From assembly GCA_031282385.1 (NCBI GenBank), contig JAITDV010000010.1:1-39511 (forward strand): a stretch of DNA of 39,511 bases, in the 5' to 3' direction. Both the position numbers and the translations under genes were made by a program. The notes under the pieces are model-generated. The model was not told where the DNA came from. It worked only from the letters and a program-made list of their open reading frames with translations, and did not search any database. This document shows positions 24,679-33,059 of this stretch, in pieces; position 1 is the first letter of the stretch, and every line of letters begins with the position of its first letter. The DNA is from Planctomycetaceae bacterium. Lineage in GTDB: Bacteria > Planctomycetota > Planctomycetia > Pirellulales > Thermoguttaceae.

Positions 24679-25947
24679 ATGGTTTATATTCCTGTGATTA
24701 TTGGGATGTTGTTATTGCTTTGTTTTTCTGCATTTTTTTCGATTAGCGAGGCGTCTTTTTTTTCGCTTAGCCGTTCTGATCGTCTTATACTTGCGGAGGG
24801 GCGCCGTGTTTCTCAACTTGCAGCAAAGCTGATTATCAAACCGGAGCGGTTATTGAATACAATACTATTGGGCAATTTGCTAGTGAATTTATTGATCTTT
24901 ACAATTTCGTCATCGATTACTTTTCATCTTCAAAAAGCGGGGCGGTCTGATTTAGCGGTTTGTTTTGCGTTTGTTGTAGTTTATGGTGTGATTTTGTGTG
25001 GTGAGGTTTTGCCAAAGATATTAGGAGTGATAAAGCCGCGATTTTTTGCGGCGTTGTTGGCAATTCCGCTTTCAATAATTGTCCGTTTGATGCAACCATT
25101 AATACCTGTTTTGAGTTTAATTAATTTATTATCTCGGCGGATTTTTTTACCGAAATTTGAACCTGAAAAAAATATTCGTGTTAGTGATCTTGAGCTTGCG
25201 GTTGAGTTATCGAAGGAGGATCAGACATTGTTACGCAGTGAGCAGCGTGTGATTCAAAATATTGTTTTGTTGTCGGACATTCAAGCGGAGGAATTGATGT
25301 CGCCGCGATCTTTATTGCGATGTTTTTCGCCGGATATTACGTTTGAAGAAGTATTGGAATCGTTTCGAGGCAAGTTACCGCGAAGCGGATATTGTCTTTT
25401 GAGCGAATCGGATTCGGACGAGATTGCGGCGGCGGTTAATTTCAACGGTTTATTAACGCACACGGAACAAGAATGGCGTAAACAAGCGGAGCAAGTAATT
25501 TATGTTCCTTGGAAAGCAACTGCGGCGGTTGTATTTGATCAATTGCAGAATAGAGGTTGTAATGTTGCGGTTGTGATAAATGAGTTTGGCGAGACGATAG
25601 GTATTTTGACGCTTGATGAAATTATTGAAACGATATTTACACGCAAGCAAGGTCGAAGTCGCCGATTATTTGACAGGTTGGAGATTGAGAGGATAGGTGA
25701 TGCGGAGTGGGCGGTCAATGAGTTGACGAGTTTGAGATCGATACGAAATCAATTTAATTTGTCGTTTAATGAATATTCAAGTGTAACGGTTGGCGGTTTA
25801 TTGAGAGAGATACTTGAACGTTTCCCGCGAGCAGGTGATGTGTGTGTTATAGACAACTACGAATTAAGAGTAATCGAAATTACAGAAGATTACCATTTGG
25901 CAGCACATTTACGCCGACTAAATAACAACAAAAAAGAAAAAACTTAA
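24679..25947 (+). CDS. CNNM/CorC-family transporter (DUF21, CBS pair, CorC_HlyC domain)
   Basis: 422 residues from the ATG at 24679; an in-frame TTG at 24646 would overlap the GTPase gene and add 11 polar residues before the first helix. Residues ~1-130 form the DUF21 membrane domain, starting VYIPVIIGMLLLLCFSAFFS, with SEASFFSLSRSD and the later GEVLPKILG. Residues ~180-320 form the CBS pair: LMSPRSLLRCFSPDITFEEV and VFDQLQNRGCNVAVVINEFG followed by ETIGILTLDEI. Residues ~335-415 form the CorC_HlyC domain (TVGGLLREILERFPRAGDVC). Family members are linked to Mg2+/Co2+ transport; some were named hemolysin C on weak grounds. Likely in an operon with the preceding GTPase (13-nt gap). Confidence 0.92.
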   Translation: MVYIPVIIGMLLLLCFSAFFSISEASFFSLSRSDRLILAEGRRVSQLAAKLIIKPERLLNTILLGNLLVNLLIFTISSSITFHLQKAGRSDLAVCFAFVVVYGVILCGEVLPKILGVIKPRFFAALLAIPLSIIVRLMQPLIPVLSLINLLSRRIFLPKFEPEKNIRVSDLELAVELSKEDQTLLRSEQRVIQNIVLLSDIQAEELMSPRSLLRCFSPDITFEEVLESFRGKLPRSGYCLLSESDSDEIAAAVNFNGLLTHTEQEWRKQAEQVIYVPWKATAAVVFDQLQNRGCNVAVVINEFGETIGILTLDEIIETIFTRKQGRSRRLFDRLEIERIGDAEWAVNELTSLRSIRNQFNLSFNEYSSVTVGGLLREILERFPRAGDVCVIDNYELRVIEITEDYHLAAHLRRLNNNKKEKT

Positions 25948-26246
25948 TGGAACTTCTTGTACACGAATTTTCAGGAATTAAATAATTTGTGCAAATTTAT
26001 GGATAGGATAAATTTATTGTCTAAATTTGTCTATCCTGAAAATTTCGATAATTCCGTCAAAAACAGGTTTTTAGAAGTTGCCTTTGGAAAGTACAGCAAC
26101 TAATCATAGGTAACTATTTCTTTTGAGTTGATATTGTAAACGGTTTAAAATTCCCCCCCCTAGTGTCTGTAGATTACTTGTGCTATACTTCGTAACCTTA
26201 TTTATGTTGTTGGGAGTTGGAATTATTTTAAGCTGTTCACACTTAT
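25948..26246. other. Spacer with a C8 tract and a lone M97 right end
   Basis: No gene. 26153-26160 is a run of eight C in otherwise AT-rich DNA. 26231-26245 (AGCTGTTCACACTTA) is a reverse M97 right end that directly abuts copy I, so two element ends meet head to head. GGTAACTATTTC at ~26108 is a weak family C match. Confidence 0.5.
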
Positions 26247-26343
26247 ACCGCTCGTATGATAAATTGCGTGATTCAAGAACGTAAAAGTCTGCTTGCCAAT
26301 AGGTAAGTAAACGGCGGTAAAGGAAAATTCAAGTTTGAACAGA
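26247..26343 (+). repeat. M97 element, copy I (97 bp)
   Basis: Left end ACCGCTCGTATGATAAATTG with TA before it, inner GTCTGCTTGCCAATAGGTAA, right end AAATTCAAGTTTGAACAGA. More diverged than copies C, E and F but the same length. Confidence 0.88.
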
Positions 26344-26491
26344 TTAAAAGTTCGGTAAAACTTGCGGGTTTTCTTATTTGGAATCCTGATTTAATTTTTT
26401 GCGTTGCCGAAACTCAAAATGTGTTCCGTAACAGCTGCCGAATTCTAAAAATTCGTTCAAAACAGTCGCTGGACAACTTGGATATGTTATA

Positions 26492-26590
26492 AACAGTCCT
26501 CACTTAAAATTTCATTTATCCTCGCCTGTTTACCTACCGGAAAACAGGCTTTTACGTTCTTGAGTTACACAATGTTTTATAACACGATCA
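26492..26590 (-). repeat. M97 element, copy J (reverse)
   Basis: Reads AACAGTCCTCACTTAAAATT, then CGCCTGTTTACCTACCGGAA, AACAGGCTTTTACGTTCTTG and AGTTACACAATGTTTTATAA. It lies 150 bp from copy I in the opposite orientation, forming a ~345-bp inverted pair upstream of the TPR gene at 26757. Confidence 0.87.
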
Positions 26591-26756
26591 GTAATATAAT
26601 TTGCTCCAAATTTCGATTTTCATTTTTTGCAAAAAACAAAAAAATTACGACAAACTTGAAAACAACCCCCAAAACCGAAAACTCAAGTGCAATACATTTA
26701 ACTTTGACCAAAACGATCATAAACATGATCCAAACCAAACTTTACCAAAAAAACAG

Positions 26757-28961
26757 ATGATAAACAGCACCCAACAATCCGCCAATCCAAATAACCAAAA
26801 TCAAACAAATAACCAAAATAACTCGCCAATCGATACAGAAATCGAAGAAATAAAAAAATTATTCCAAGCACGGCAAATCAACTCCGCTCTAACACGAATC
26901 GAAGAAGCTCAACGAAAATTTCCTGGTAACCTTGAAATAATTGCTTTGAAGTTGCGTATATTCCGCGCAACCGGAAATACACAACTCGCTCTCGATATAG
27001 CAAAATCTCTCGTCAAAGATTCCCCAAATGATCCAATTGCTATCGGCGAATATATGTTGTCAAACGTAGTCAACGGCGCCAACAAAGAAGCTATCGATAC
27101 TCTCATCAAATATTGCGAAAGCTCAAACGATGAATTAAGTCCGTACATAGTAAACTCGGCGTTAGAACTCGCTTACTATCTGCTCTTGCAAGGCGCAGTT
27201 GGCACTGCAACCGGAATTGCTCAATGCCTCCGCCAAATTGAATCCATTAGCGATAGAGCCGATAACATAATCTACAGTGCAAGCTCCGCATCCGAAGTTC
27301 CGTTGCTCATCCGCGAATTCTCATTCGATCCAAATTACCCCGATAACTTCACCGCCAAAAAAGAATTTGAACACGCAACAACTTTGATCTCTCAAATGCG
27401 CTGGAACGAAGCCCTCAAATCACTGAAATCCATAACAAAATACGCCACCGAATGGGCAAATTTGTTACGCAATATCGCCGTCTTGCACTACTGGCTTCTT
27501 GAACCGGAAGCAGCTTGCGACACACTCAAAGCATACGCCGCTTGCCCCAATATCCAAGTTGAAGACGCCGCCGACATCGAAGCACTGAGACTCACCATTA
27601 ACCCCGGATTGCTCGGCGACCCCACTTACATCCTATTCGCCGAATACAAAATTTCCGACGCTAATACCGCATTGGAAAAATTACTCTCTTCACCCTACAT
27701 ATACTCCCTCCCATTTGACCAACGCGTATTCGTACAACAAAGTCAAGTTCCGCCCAAAGGAATCTTCAAAATTTTAAATCGTCCATTGTTGTTGCCTGAA
27801 ATTGAAATTACTGTCGACAACATTCCTTCACATGTTGCTATTTGTATGTTGTTCGGCAAAGAAACCGATAAAGATGCACGAATCGAAATAATCGACTTGC
27901 CGAAGTCCGAACAAAAAACGGTTGAAATATTACTCAAACAAATACTCGGCGACTTGCTCGTAACAAATTTATCCAAAACAGAAACAATAAAAAGCCACCC
28001 AAGATCATACGAATTAGCCATCCTGCGACTCCTGTTTACCCCAAACCGCCCCCTCTCTCCCGAACAACAAGAAAAATTAATCGAACAATATCTCACAACT
28101 ACTTTCACTTCACAATGGCTAAAAACCACATTCGAATCTCTCGGAAATAATACCCCAATCAACGCAGCAAAAGAACCCGCTTACAAAATCCGATTACTCG
28201 GTTTGCTGTCGTTGCTTGAACATGACGTCCTTGATGTTTTCGACAAAATTGGGACAAACGTCGTAAATAAATTGCGTGCAATTTTAGAATACCCGTTGAT
28301 CGACACGATACAAATTCAAGGCACAACAGACGAAGAACAGTTACAATTTCTAAGCGGCATTCCAGCATGGCGTTGGTACCGGCTCGACTTCAAAAATCTA
28401 TCCGACCTTGCACTCGCCGAAGGTTTCCAACTCATGCACGTAATCAACGAATCACGTTGCTTGCCGAAACTCGCACAAGAGGTATTAAACCGCCCGTTAA
28501 CTTCTGTTGATTTGAAAGTTCGCATGCTCGCCTACGATAGTTTAATAAAAATCAAACGCCAAAATAACGAACTCGAAGAAGCGCTAAAATTAATCGATAA
28601 AGCCAAAAATGAATCCGTCTTGGCAAACACAATCGACGCCGCTTGGTACATGCACGAAATCCCCATACGCTTACTCCTAAATCAACCAAAATATGTTGAA
28701 GATGCAATCAACTACGTCGTCAACCGCTACGGCAACAACGAAAAAATAATGAGAGAATTTTACTCTTTGTTAATGCAACTCGGAATAATTCGACCTGGCA
28801 ACAAAGATACATTTGAAGAATCCGACCTTGCAGGCGAAGGGAAATTGCCGCCCAATGCATCCCAACAAAATAGTACCAAACTCTGGACGCCGGATAATAT
28901 CAGCTCCGACAACTCCCAACCACAAGAACAAACAAAATCAAAACTCTGGACACCGGATTGA
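26757..28961 (+). CDS. Cytoplasmic TPR protein with a duplicated KLWTPD tail
   Basis: 734 residues from the ATG at 26757. Longer in-frame starts reach back through the spacer to an element and give low-quality basic sequence, so they are rejected. Residues 1-25 are Asn/Gln-rich. Residues ~27-130 form TPRs (EIEEIKKLFQARQINSALTR, then IEEAQRKFPGNLEIIALKLR and NTQLALDIAKSLVKDSPNDP). The middle ~500 residues are helical without a recognised domain. The C-terminus carries KLWTPD twice, separated by ~15 Ser/Gln-rich residues, with the second copy ending the protein exactly, like a short linear docking motif. Codon use is strongly A/C-rich compared with the genes on both sides. Function unknown. Confidence 0.8.
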   Translation: MINSTQQSANPNNQNQTNNQNNSPIDTEIEEIKKLFQARQINSALTRIEEAQRKFPGNLEIIALKLRIFRATGNTQLALDIAKSLVKDSPNDPIAIGEYMLSNVVNGANKEAIDTLIKYCESSNDELSPYIVNSALELAYYLLLQGAVGTATGIAQCLRQIESISDRADNIIYSASSASEVPLLIREFSFDPNYPDNFTAKKEFEHATTLISQMRWNEALKSLKSITKYATEWANLLRNIAVLHYWLLEPEAACDTLKAYAACPNIQVEDAADIEALRLTINPGLLGDPTYILFAEYKISDANTALEKLLSSPYIYSLPFDQRVFVQQSQVPPKGIFKILNRPLLLPEIEITVDNIPSHVAICMLFGKETDKDARIEIIDLPKSEQKTVEILLKQILGDLLVTNLSKTETIKSHPRSYELAILRLLFTPNRPLSPEQQEKLIEQYLTTTFTSQWLKTTFESLGNNTPINAAKEPAYKIRLLGLLSLLEHDVLDVFDKIGTNVVNKLRAILEYPLIDTIQIQGTTDEEQLQFLSGIPAWRWYRLDFKNLSDLALAEGFQLMHVINESRCLPKLAQEVLNRPLTSVDLKVRMLAYDSLIKIKRQNNELEEALKLIDKAKNESVLANTIDAAWYMHEIPIRLLLNQPKYVEDAINYVVNRYGNNEKIMREFYSLLMQLGIIRPGNKDTFEESDLAGEGKLPPNASQQNSTKLWTPDNISSDNSQPQEQTKSKLWTPD

Positions 28962-29089
28962 GTAATTAGAGCAAAGCGGTTATTCAATCACAAACCGCCT
29001 GCCTGTAAATTCCAAAACAACACAATTGTTCAGATGTTAGGAGAAATGAGCTTGGGAATAAAAACGAAGCAGGCGGTAATACTGCGATT

Positions 29090-29166
29090 ATTGTTCGTAC
29101 TATAAATTGCGTGAATCAAGAGTGTAAAAGCGGACGGTGGTTAAAGAAATTGAGAGAGCAAACAGT
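29090..29166 (+). repeat. M97 element, copy K (77 bp, hairpin deleted)
   Basis: Left end ATTGTTCGTACTATAAATTG with TA before it. AAGAGTGTAAAAGC then joins directly to GGACGGTGG, so the ~20-bp inner palindrome is missing. Right end AGAGCAAACAGT. A GAAGCAGGCGGTAATACTG fragment (29066-29084) just upstream may be the displaced part of another copy. Confidence 0.85.
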
Positions 29167-29192
29167 TTAAGGTGTGTTTTTATATAATTGAC

Positions 29193-30005
29193 ATGTTACG
29201 AAAAATATTTATTGTTGGAATTGTTTTTTTGTTTTTTTTGGCGATATGCCGTGTAGGTTGGGAAGTTGAAATTGCGGCAAAAACAGACAATGTTGATGCC
29301 GTAAACGATATTAATAACAACTTGTCCGCGAACAACAACAGCAATAATGATAACACCGCCAAAACGCCAAATCAAAAGATAACTTTTTTTGGACTTTTAC
29401 ATGCGGGCGGTATTATTGGTTATATTATTATTTTTCTTTCTTTTGTTGCAGTAGCGATAGTAATTGAATCTTTGTTTACGGTTCGCCGCAACTTGATCAT
29501 GCCCAAAGAATTGACCGACGCCGTCCTGCAACAACTCACTCAAGGTCAATTAGGTACGGCAATGCAATCTTGCCAAGAAAATCCAAGCCTGCTTGCCAAA
29601 GTTTTGCTTGCGGGGATGAAGGGATTTGAATTCGGCTGGGATGCGGTGGAAAAAGACGCCGAAAACATAATAGAAGAAGAAGCCTCAAAACTCTACAGAA
29701 AAATCGAATACCTAAACGTTATCGGTAATATTGCCCCAATGCTCGGTTTACTTGGAACGGTTGTCGGTATGATTATCGCGTTCCAACACCTAGCGGAATC
29801 CGACGGCGCCGCCAAACCAACCGATTTAGCGGAAGGAATTTATCTTGCTCTAGTAACTACCGTGCAAGGTTTAATTGTTGCCTTGCCCGCACTCGGCTTG
29901 CATGCAATACTTGCCGGGCGTATTGCCTCTATAATATCAGAAACAACTCTAACCGCCGAACAAATATTAAATCCAATAAAACGAAGTTTCCTGAAAAAGA
30001 AATAA
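29193..30005 (+). CDS. ExbB/TolQ/MotA-family inner-membrane proton-channel protein
   Basis: 270 residues from the ATG at 29193 (signal-like MLRKIFIVGIVFLFFLAICR). A Asn/Asp-rich linker to ~65 follows. The first ExbB helix is IIGYIIIFLSFVAVAIVIES at ~77-96. The MotA_ExbB domain is at ~165-255, with NVIGNIAPMLGLLGTVVGMI, AFQHLA and LALVTTVQGLIVALPALGLH. Family members pair with an ExbD/TolR subunit to use the proton gradient to drive outer-membrane transport or envelope integrity. No ExbD/TolR gene follows here: the next gene is peptide deformylase after 313 bp. The signal peptide ahead of the usual three-helix unit is an extension over E. coli ExbB. Preceded by M97 copy K. Confidence 0.9.
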   Translation: MLRKIFIVGIVFLFFLAICRVGWEVEIAAKTDNVDAVNDINNNLSANNNSNNDNTAKTPNQKITFFGLLHAGGIIGYIIIFLSFVAVAIVIESLFTVRRNLIMPKELTDAVLQQLTQGQLGTAMQSCQENPSLLAKVLLAGMKGFEFGWDAVEKDAENIIEEEASKLYRKIEYLNVIGNIAPMLGLLGTVVGMIIAFQHLAESDGAAKPTDLAEGIYLALVTTVQGLIVALPALGLHAILAGRIASIISETTLTAEQILNPIKRSFLKKK

Positions 30006-30160
30006 GCGTGAGATTGAGATGGTGTTGCGACAGTAATTTTTGCGGCACTTTCAAAGGAATCTTGTTTTCAAGAGAATTGCCGCCTTTTCGGAGGTGAAAA
30101 ATTTATTATACTGTTAGTTGCTTTGCACCTATTGGAGTACGATTTTATTTTATTTTATTT

Positions 30161-30189
30161 CGGCAATTTTTTGTTTGCCGTATTATTTT
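30161..30189 (+). terminator. Weak stem-loop, possible terminator after the ExbB-like gene
   Basis: CGGCAA (30161-30166) pairs with TTGCCG (30175-30180) over an 8-nt T-rich loop and is followed by TATTATTTT. The stem is short and the T-run is interrupted. A TTTTA short tandem run lies just upstream (~30142-30159). Confidence 0.35.
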
Positions 30190-30200
30190 AACCTTAATAA

Positions 30201-30304
30201 ACTGTTCTCACTTTAAATTTCATTTACCTTCGCCTGCTTACCTAATTGGAAATCAGGCTTTTACGTTTTTGAGACACGCAATTTATATTTATAGTACGAA
30301 CAGT
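30201..30304 (-). repeat. M97 element, copy L (reverse, 104 bp)
   Basis: Starts ACTGTTCTCACTTTAAATTT and ends TTATAGTACGAACAGT followed by TA. Inner arms are GCCTGCTT and AATCAGGC. The end lies 14 nt before the peptide deformylase start, so this element forms the immediate 5' region of that gene. Confidence 0.92.
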
Positions 30305-30318
30305 ATATTTCCAAATCA

Positions 30319-30903
30319 GTGAAAGTAATTAGTTATCCTAATCCGGTTTTGTTGTATAAGTGCAAGCCGATTACGGCGATCAATCAGCGGTTGCGGGATT
30401 TGGTGTCTGCAATGTTTCATACGATGTATGAGACTGGCGGAGTTGGTCTGGCGGCTAATCAGGTTGGTTATCCGATTCAATTATTTGTAATGAACGAAAC
30501 CGGCAGTATCGAGAAACCTGAAAATGAATATGTCTTTATCAATCCGATAATTTTAAAACGGAAAGGTAATAAAATTGATCAGGAAGGTTGTTTGAGTTTT
30601 CCTGGGATTTATGCGGACGTGAATCGGGCAGAGTTAATTGAAATCGAATCAATTGCACTAGACGGTTCAATTCAACAATTCCAATGGAAAGATCGACAAG
30701 CACGTATTGCCCAACACGAATGTGATCATTTGAATGGAGTGAATTTTGTTGATCGTTTAAATGAATTATCGTTACATGAAATCCGCGGCGACCTAGACGA
30801 TCTTCAAATAAATTATGAAGGCGACGTCCGGCTTGGTTTTGCTCCGAATGCAGAAGAAGTCAACAAAAGAATTGCCGAATTGGAAAAGCAATTTTGTGAG
30901 TAA
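30319..30903 (+). CDS. def: Peptide deformylase
   Basis: 194 residues. Removes the formyl group from the N-terminal methionine of new proteins. Motif 1 is GVGLAANQ at 41-48, motif 2 EGCLS at 89-93, motif 3 QHECDH at 132-137. The metal ligands C91, H133 and H137 and the catalytic E134 are all present. The start is GTG: the family begins exactly there (VISYPNPVL) and no ATG is available until residue 32. There is no Shine-Dalgarno sequence and the M97 end is 14 nt upstream. The C-terminal ~30 residues are a charged helix. The usual partner gene fmt is not adjacent. Confidence 0.97.
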   Translation: MKVISYPNPVLLYKCKPITAINQRLRDLVSAMFHTMYETGGVGLAANQVGYPIQLFVMNETGSIEKPENEYVFINPIILKRKGNKIDQEGCLSFPGIYADVNRAELIEIESIALDGSIQQFQWKDRQARIAQHECDHLNGVNFVDRLNELSLHEIRGDLDDLQINYEGDVRLGFAPNAEEVNKRIAELEKQFCE

Positions 30904-31027
30904 GGCAAGTTACGGCGAGTTATAACGAACACAATTAGAATTCGGTAATTCAAAGGTTGGTGCAAGTTTTTTGATATGTAAACTTGCGGGCGTTATTGCC
31001 AATTAAAGTGTTGACAAATTCAATATC

Positions 31028-32971
31028 ATGCTTATTTCATTTCGGACGATTACGATTACGGGTTTTTTAGCTTGGTTTTCTGCTTTTTTTGTGTTGATTT
31101 TTCCGGCGGTGGAGTTGCATTCGGCGGTGCAAGAGCTTTGGAAATATCCGCTTATTTATTCGCCTGAAGTTTTTGTTAATGCGCATTTGGCAGATCGGAT
31201 AACACTTTTTGGTTTTGCGATTGGGTTTATTTTTTTTGGCAGTTTGTGTGATCGGGTTGGGCGTTACAATGCGATGATAATGAGTTTGACGTGTGCGCCT
31301 TTTTGTGCGACGATTTGTGGTTATTTTGCGGATGCGTGGCTTTTTCTTATCTTACATTTTCTGGTTGGGGTGTTTGTCAGCGGGGTGTTGGTTTCTAGTA
31401 CAACTCTTATTTTTGAAGCGGTACCGTCAGCTCAACGTTGGCGGACGATTAATTTTGTTATAGTTGGCGGTGCTTTGGGTGCGATTTTACCGTTTTTATT
31501 TGAGTCGATTGGTTGGCGTTCTTTGTATCAAATTCAACTTTTACCGGTTTTTTTTGTACCGATATTTTGGCATTGGTCTGATGAGCCGTTACTCTGGAAA
31601 TACGCGGTTCGTGATAAACAACGTACCAACATTGCCAACAAGAAATCCGCGCAAAAAAATTCTCCATCGAATAATTTCGGTAAATTGCCTGACAAAACAT
31701 TGAGAGGCAAAATAGGTTTTCGTCAATTTTGTATTTCAATAATAAACAAACTTACGAACACATATTTTTTTTCGCTTAGCGATGTTTTATTGAATCGTCA
31801 ACATCTTATATTACCGGCGTTGTTTTTAACGACATTTGGAATGTGCGGTTTGGCAATATCGTTGATGAGTTTTGGCGACGGCGTGCGGCAACGAGCGTAT
31901 CAAAGTTATGATCTTGATGTACGGACTGCGTTGCGGGTTCAGAATAATGAGGTTGTTGTTGATGATATTGATGCGGCGTTGATGGCGTATATTATTGAGA
32001 AACCTCTTGTGCTTGATCTTATTAATCTTGACGAAAGCAGGATAGATTTGATGCCTCAAGTGTTGCGAAGTTATGGTTATTCAAGGGATGACATATCCGG
32101 TTGTGTTGCGGATGGTCTTTTTGAATTGGTGAAGCAGTTGCGCGGGGAGCGAATAACGAAAGAGTTAGTAACTGAACGTGCAGTGTTGCGGTGGAATTCA
32201 AAATACGGTAACGGACAATCTGAACTTGACATACCGGAGCCGATCAGAAACCGTATAAAATTGAAAGCCGGATTTTTTCTTACAGTAGGCGAAAGGACGT
32301 TGAATGAAATTCTTGCACAAAATCAGAAAGGCGATGGCAATAAAAAAAGAGACTTAGTAAGCGAACGCCGGAAAACAAGCGAGGACAAATGGAAAGAATG
32401 GTGCAATGAATTTTTATCATTGTGGGAAGGTTTATTATTTGTAACGGAAAATCGTTATGGAGAAGGCGAGTGGTGTGTTGAGCGATTGAAGTTATCTTTT
32501 TTGGCGGGTTGTTTGGTGTGCGGGTTGTTTGGTTTTATAGAATTTTTGTTTAATAAATTGCGGCACGGGTGGACGCAACGGCGTATATTTTGTGTGATGT
32601 TTGCGGTGTTGGCGATGATGGCGGTGACGGCAGTGATGTTGCGGCAAGTGAAGGTGCCGTTTATTTTGTTGGAGTTTTATGCGTTTATTTGCGGGTTAGT
32701 TGTTGTGCCGTTTGTTACGTGTTATATGACAACAATTCCCGCAATGTTTGCAGCGGCACATCGTGGAGCTGCAATTGGTTTTTGTTTTGGTTTACCGTTG
32801 TTTATAGTATTTCAGATAATTTATGTTATTCCTGTACCGTATATTTATTATTTAATTCCGATATGTTTTGTTGCAGGAGTTTTTGCAATAGGAATTCCGG
32901 CAAGAAAAAAACATTTCAAACAACAACCCGTAAAAATTGATGAACAAAATAGCATAGAGGATAGCGGCTAG
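31028..32971 (+). CDS. Major-facilitator-like transporter with a large soluble insertion
   Basis: 647 residues, inner membrane. TM1-TM6 lie within residues ~8-185. The MFS motif-A loop GSLCDRVGRYNAM is at ~72-84 between TM2 and TM3. A ~70-residue polar linker follows (KSAQKNSPSNN). TM7 is at ~259-283 (LILPALFLTTFGMCGLAISL). A ~200-residue hydrophilic insertion (~285-487; EKPLVLDLINLDESRIDLMP and later GFFLTVGERTLNEILAQNQK) comes before TM8. TM8-TM12 lie at ~488-635 and the tail is polar. With 12 helices the insertion sits between TM7 and TM8, on the non-cytoplasmic side. The insertion is strange for MFS and gives no recognised domain. Substrate unknown. Confidence 0.8.
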   Translation: MLISFRTITITGFLAWFSAFFVLIFPAVELHSAVQELWKYPLIYSPEVFVNAHLADRITLFGFAIGFIFFGSLCDRVGRYNAMIMSLTCAPFCATICGYFADAWLFLILHFLVGVFVSGVLVSSTTLIFEAVPSAQRWRTINFVIVGGALGAILPFLFESIGWRSLYQIQLLPVFFVPIFWHWSDEPLLWKYAVRDKQRTNIANKKSAQKNSPSNNFGKLPDKTLRGKIGFRQFCISIINKLTNTYFFSLSDVLLNRQHLILPALFLTTFGMCGLAISLMSFGDGVRQRAYQSYDLDVRTALRVQNNEVVVDDIDAALMAYIIEKPLVLDLINLDESRIDLMPQVLRSYGYSRDDISGCVADGLFELVKQLRGERITKELVTERAVLRWNSKYGNGQSELDIPEPIRNRIKLKAGFFLTVGERTLNEILAQNQKGDGNKKRDLVSERRKTSEDKWKEWCNEFLSLWEGLLFVTENRYGEGEWCVERLKLSFLAGCLVCGLFGFIEFLFNKLRHGWTQRRIFCVMFAVLAMMAVTAVMLRQVKVPFILLEFYAFICGLVVVPFVTCYMTTIPAMFAAAHRGAAIGFCFGLPLFIVFQIIYVIPVPYIYYLIPICFVAGVFAIGIPARKKHFKQQPVKIDEQNSIEDSG

Positions 32972-33015
32972 AGAGTAGATGTTAGGTGTTAGAGGAATGA
33001 GTGTAAGTGGGAATA

Positions 33016-33050
33016 GCGGCGGTAAACGAAATTTAACGTGTGAACAAATT
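33016..33050 (+). repeat. M97 right-half fragment
   Basis: CGGCGGTAAACGAAATTTAA then CGTGTGAACAAATTAAA matches the right ~35 bp of the element. The left half is absent. A family B element starts 10 bp later. Confidence 0.7.
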
Positions 33051-33059
33051 AAAAAAATT

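Noticed and set aside
26153..26160. C8 homopolymer as a phase-variation switch
   Set aside because: It is in a spacer, not in a gene or between clear promoter boxes, so no switching role can be supported.
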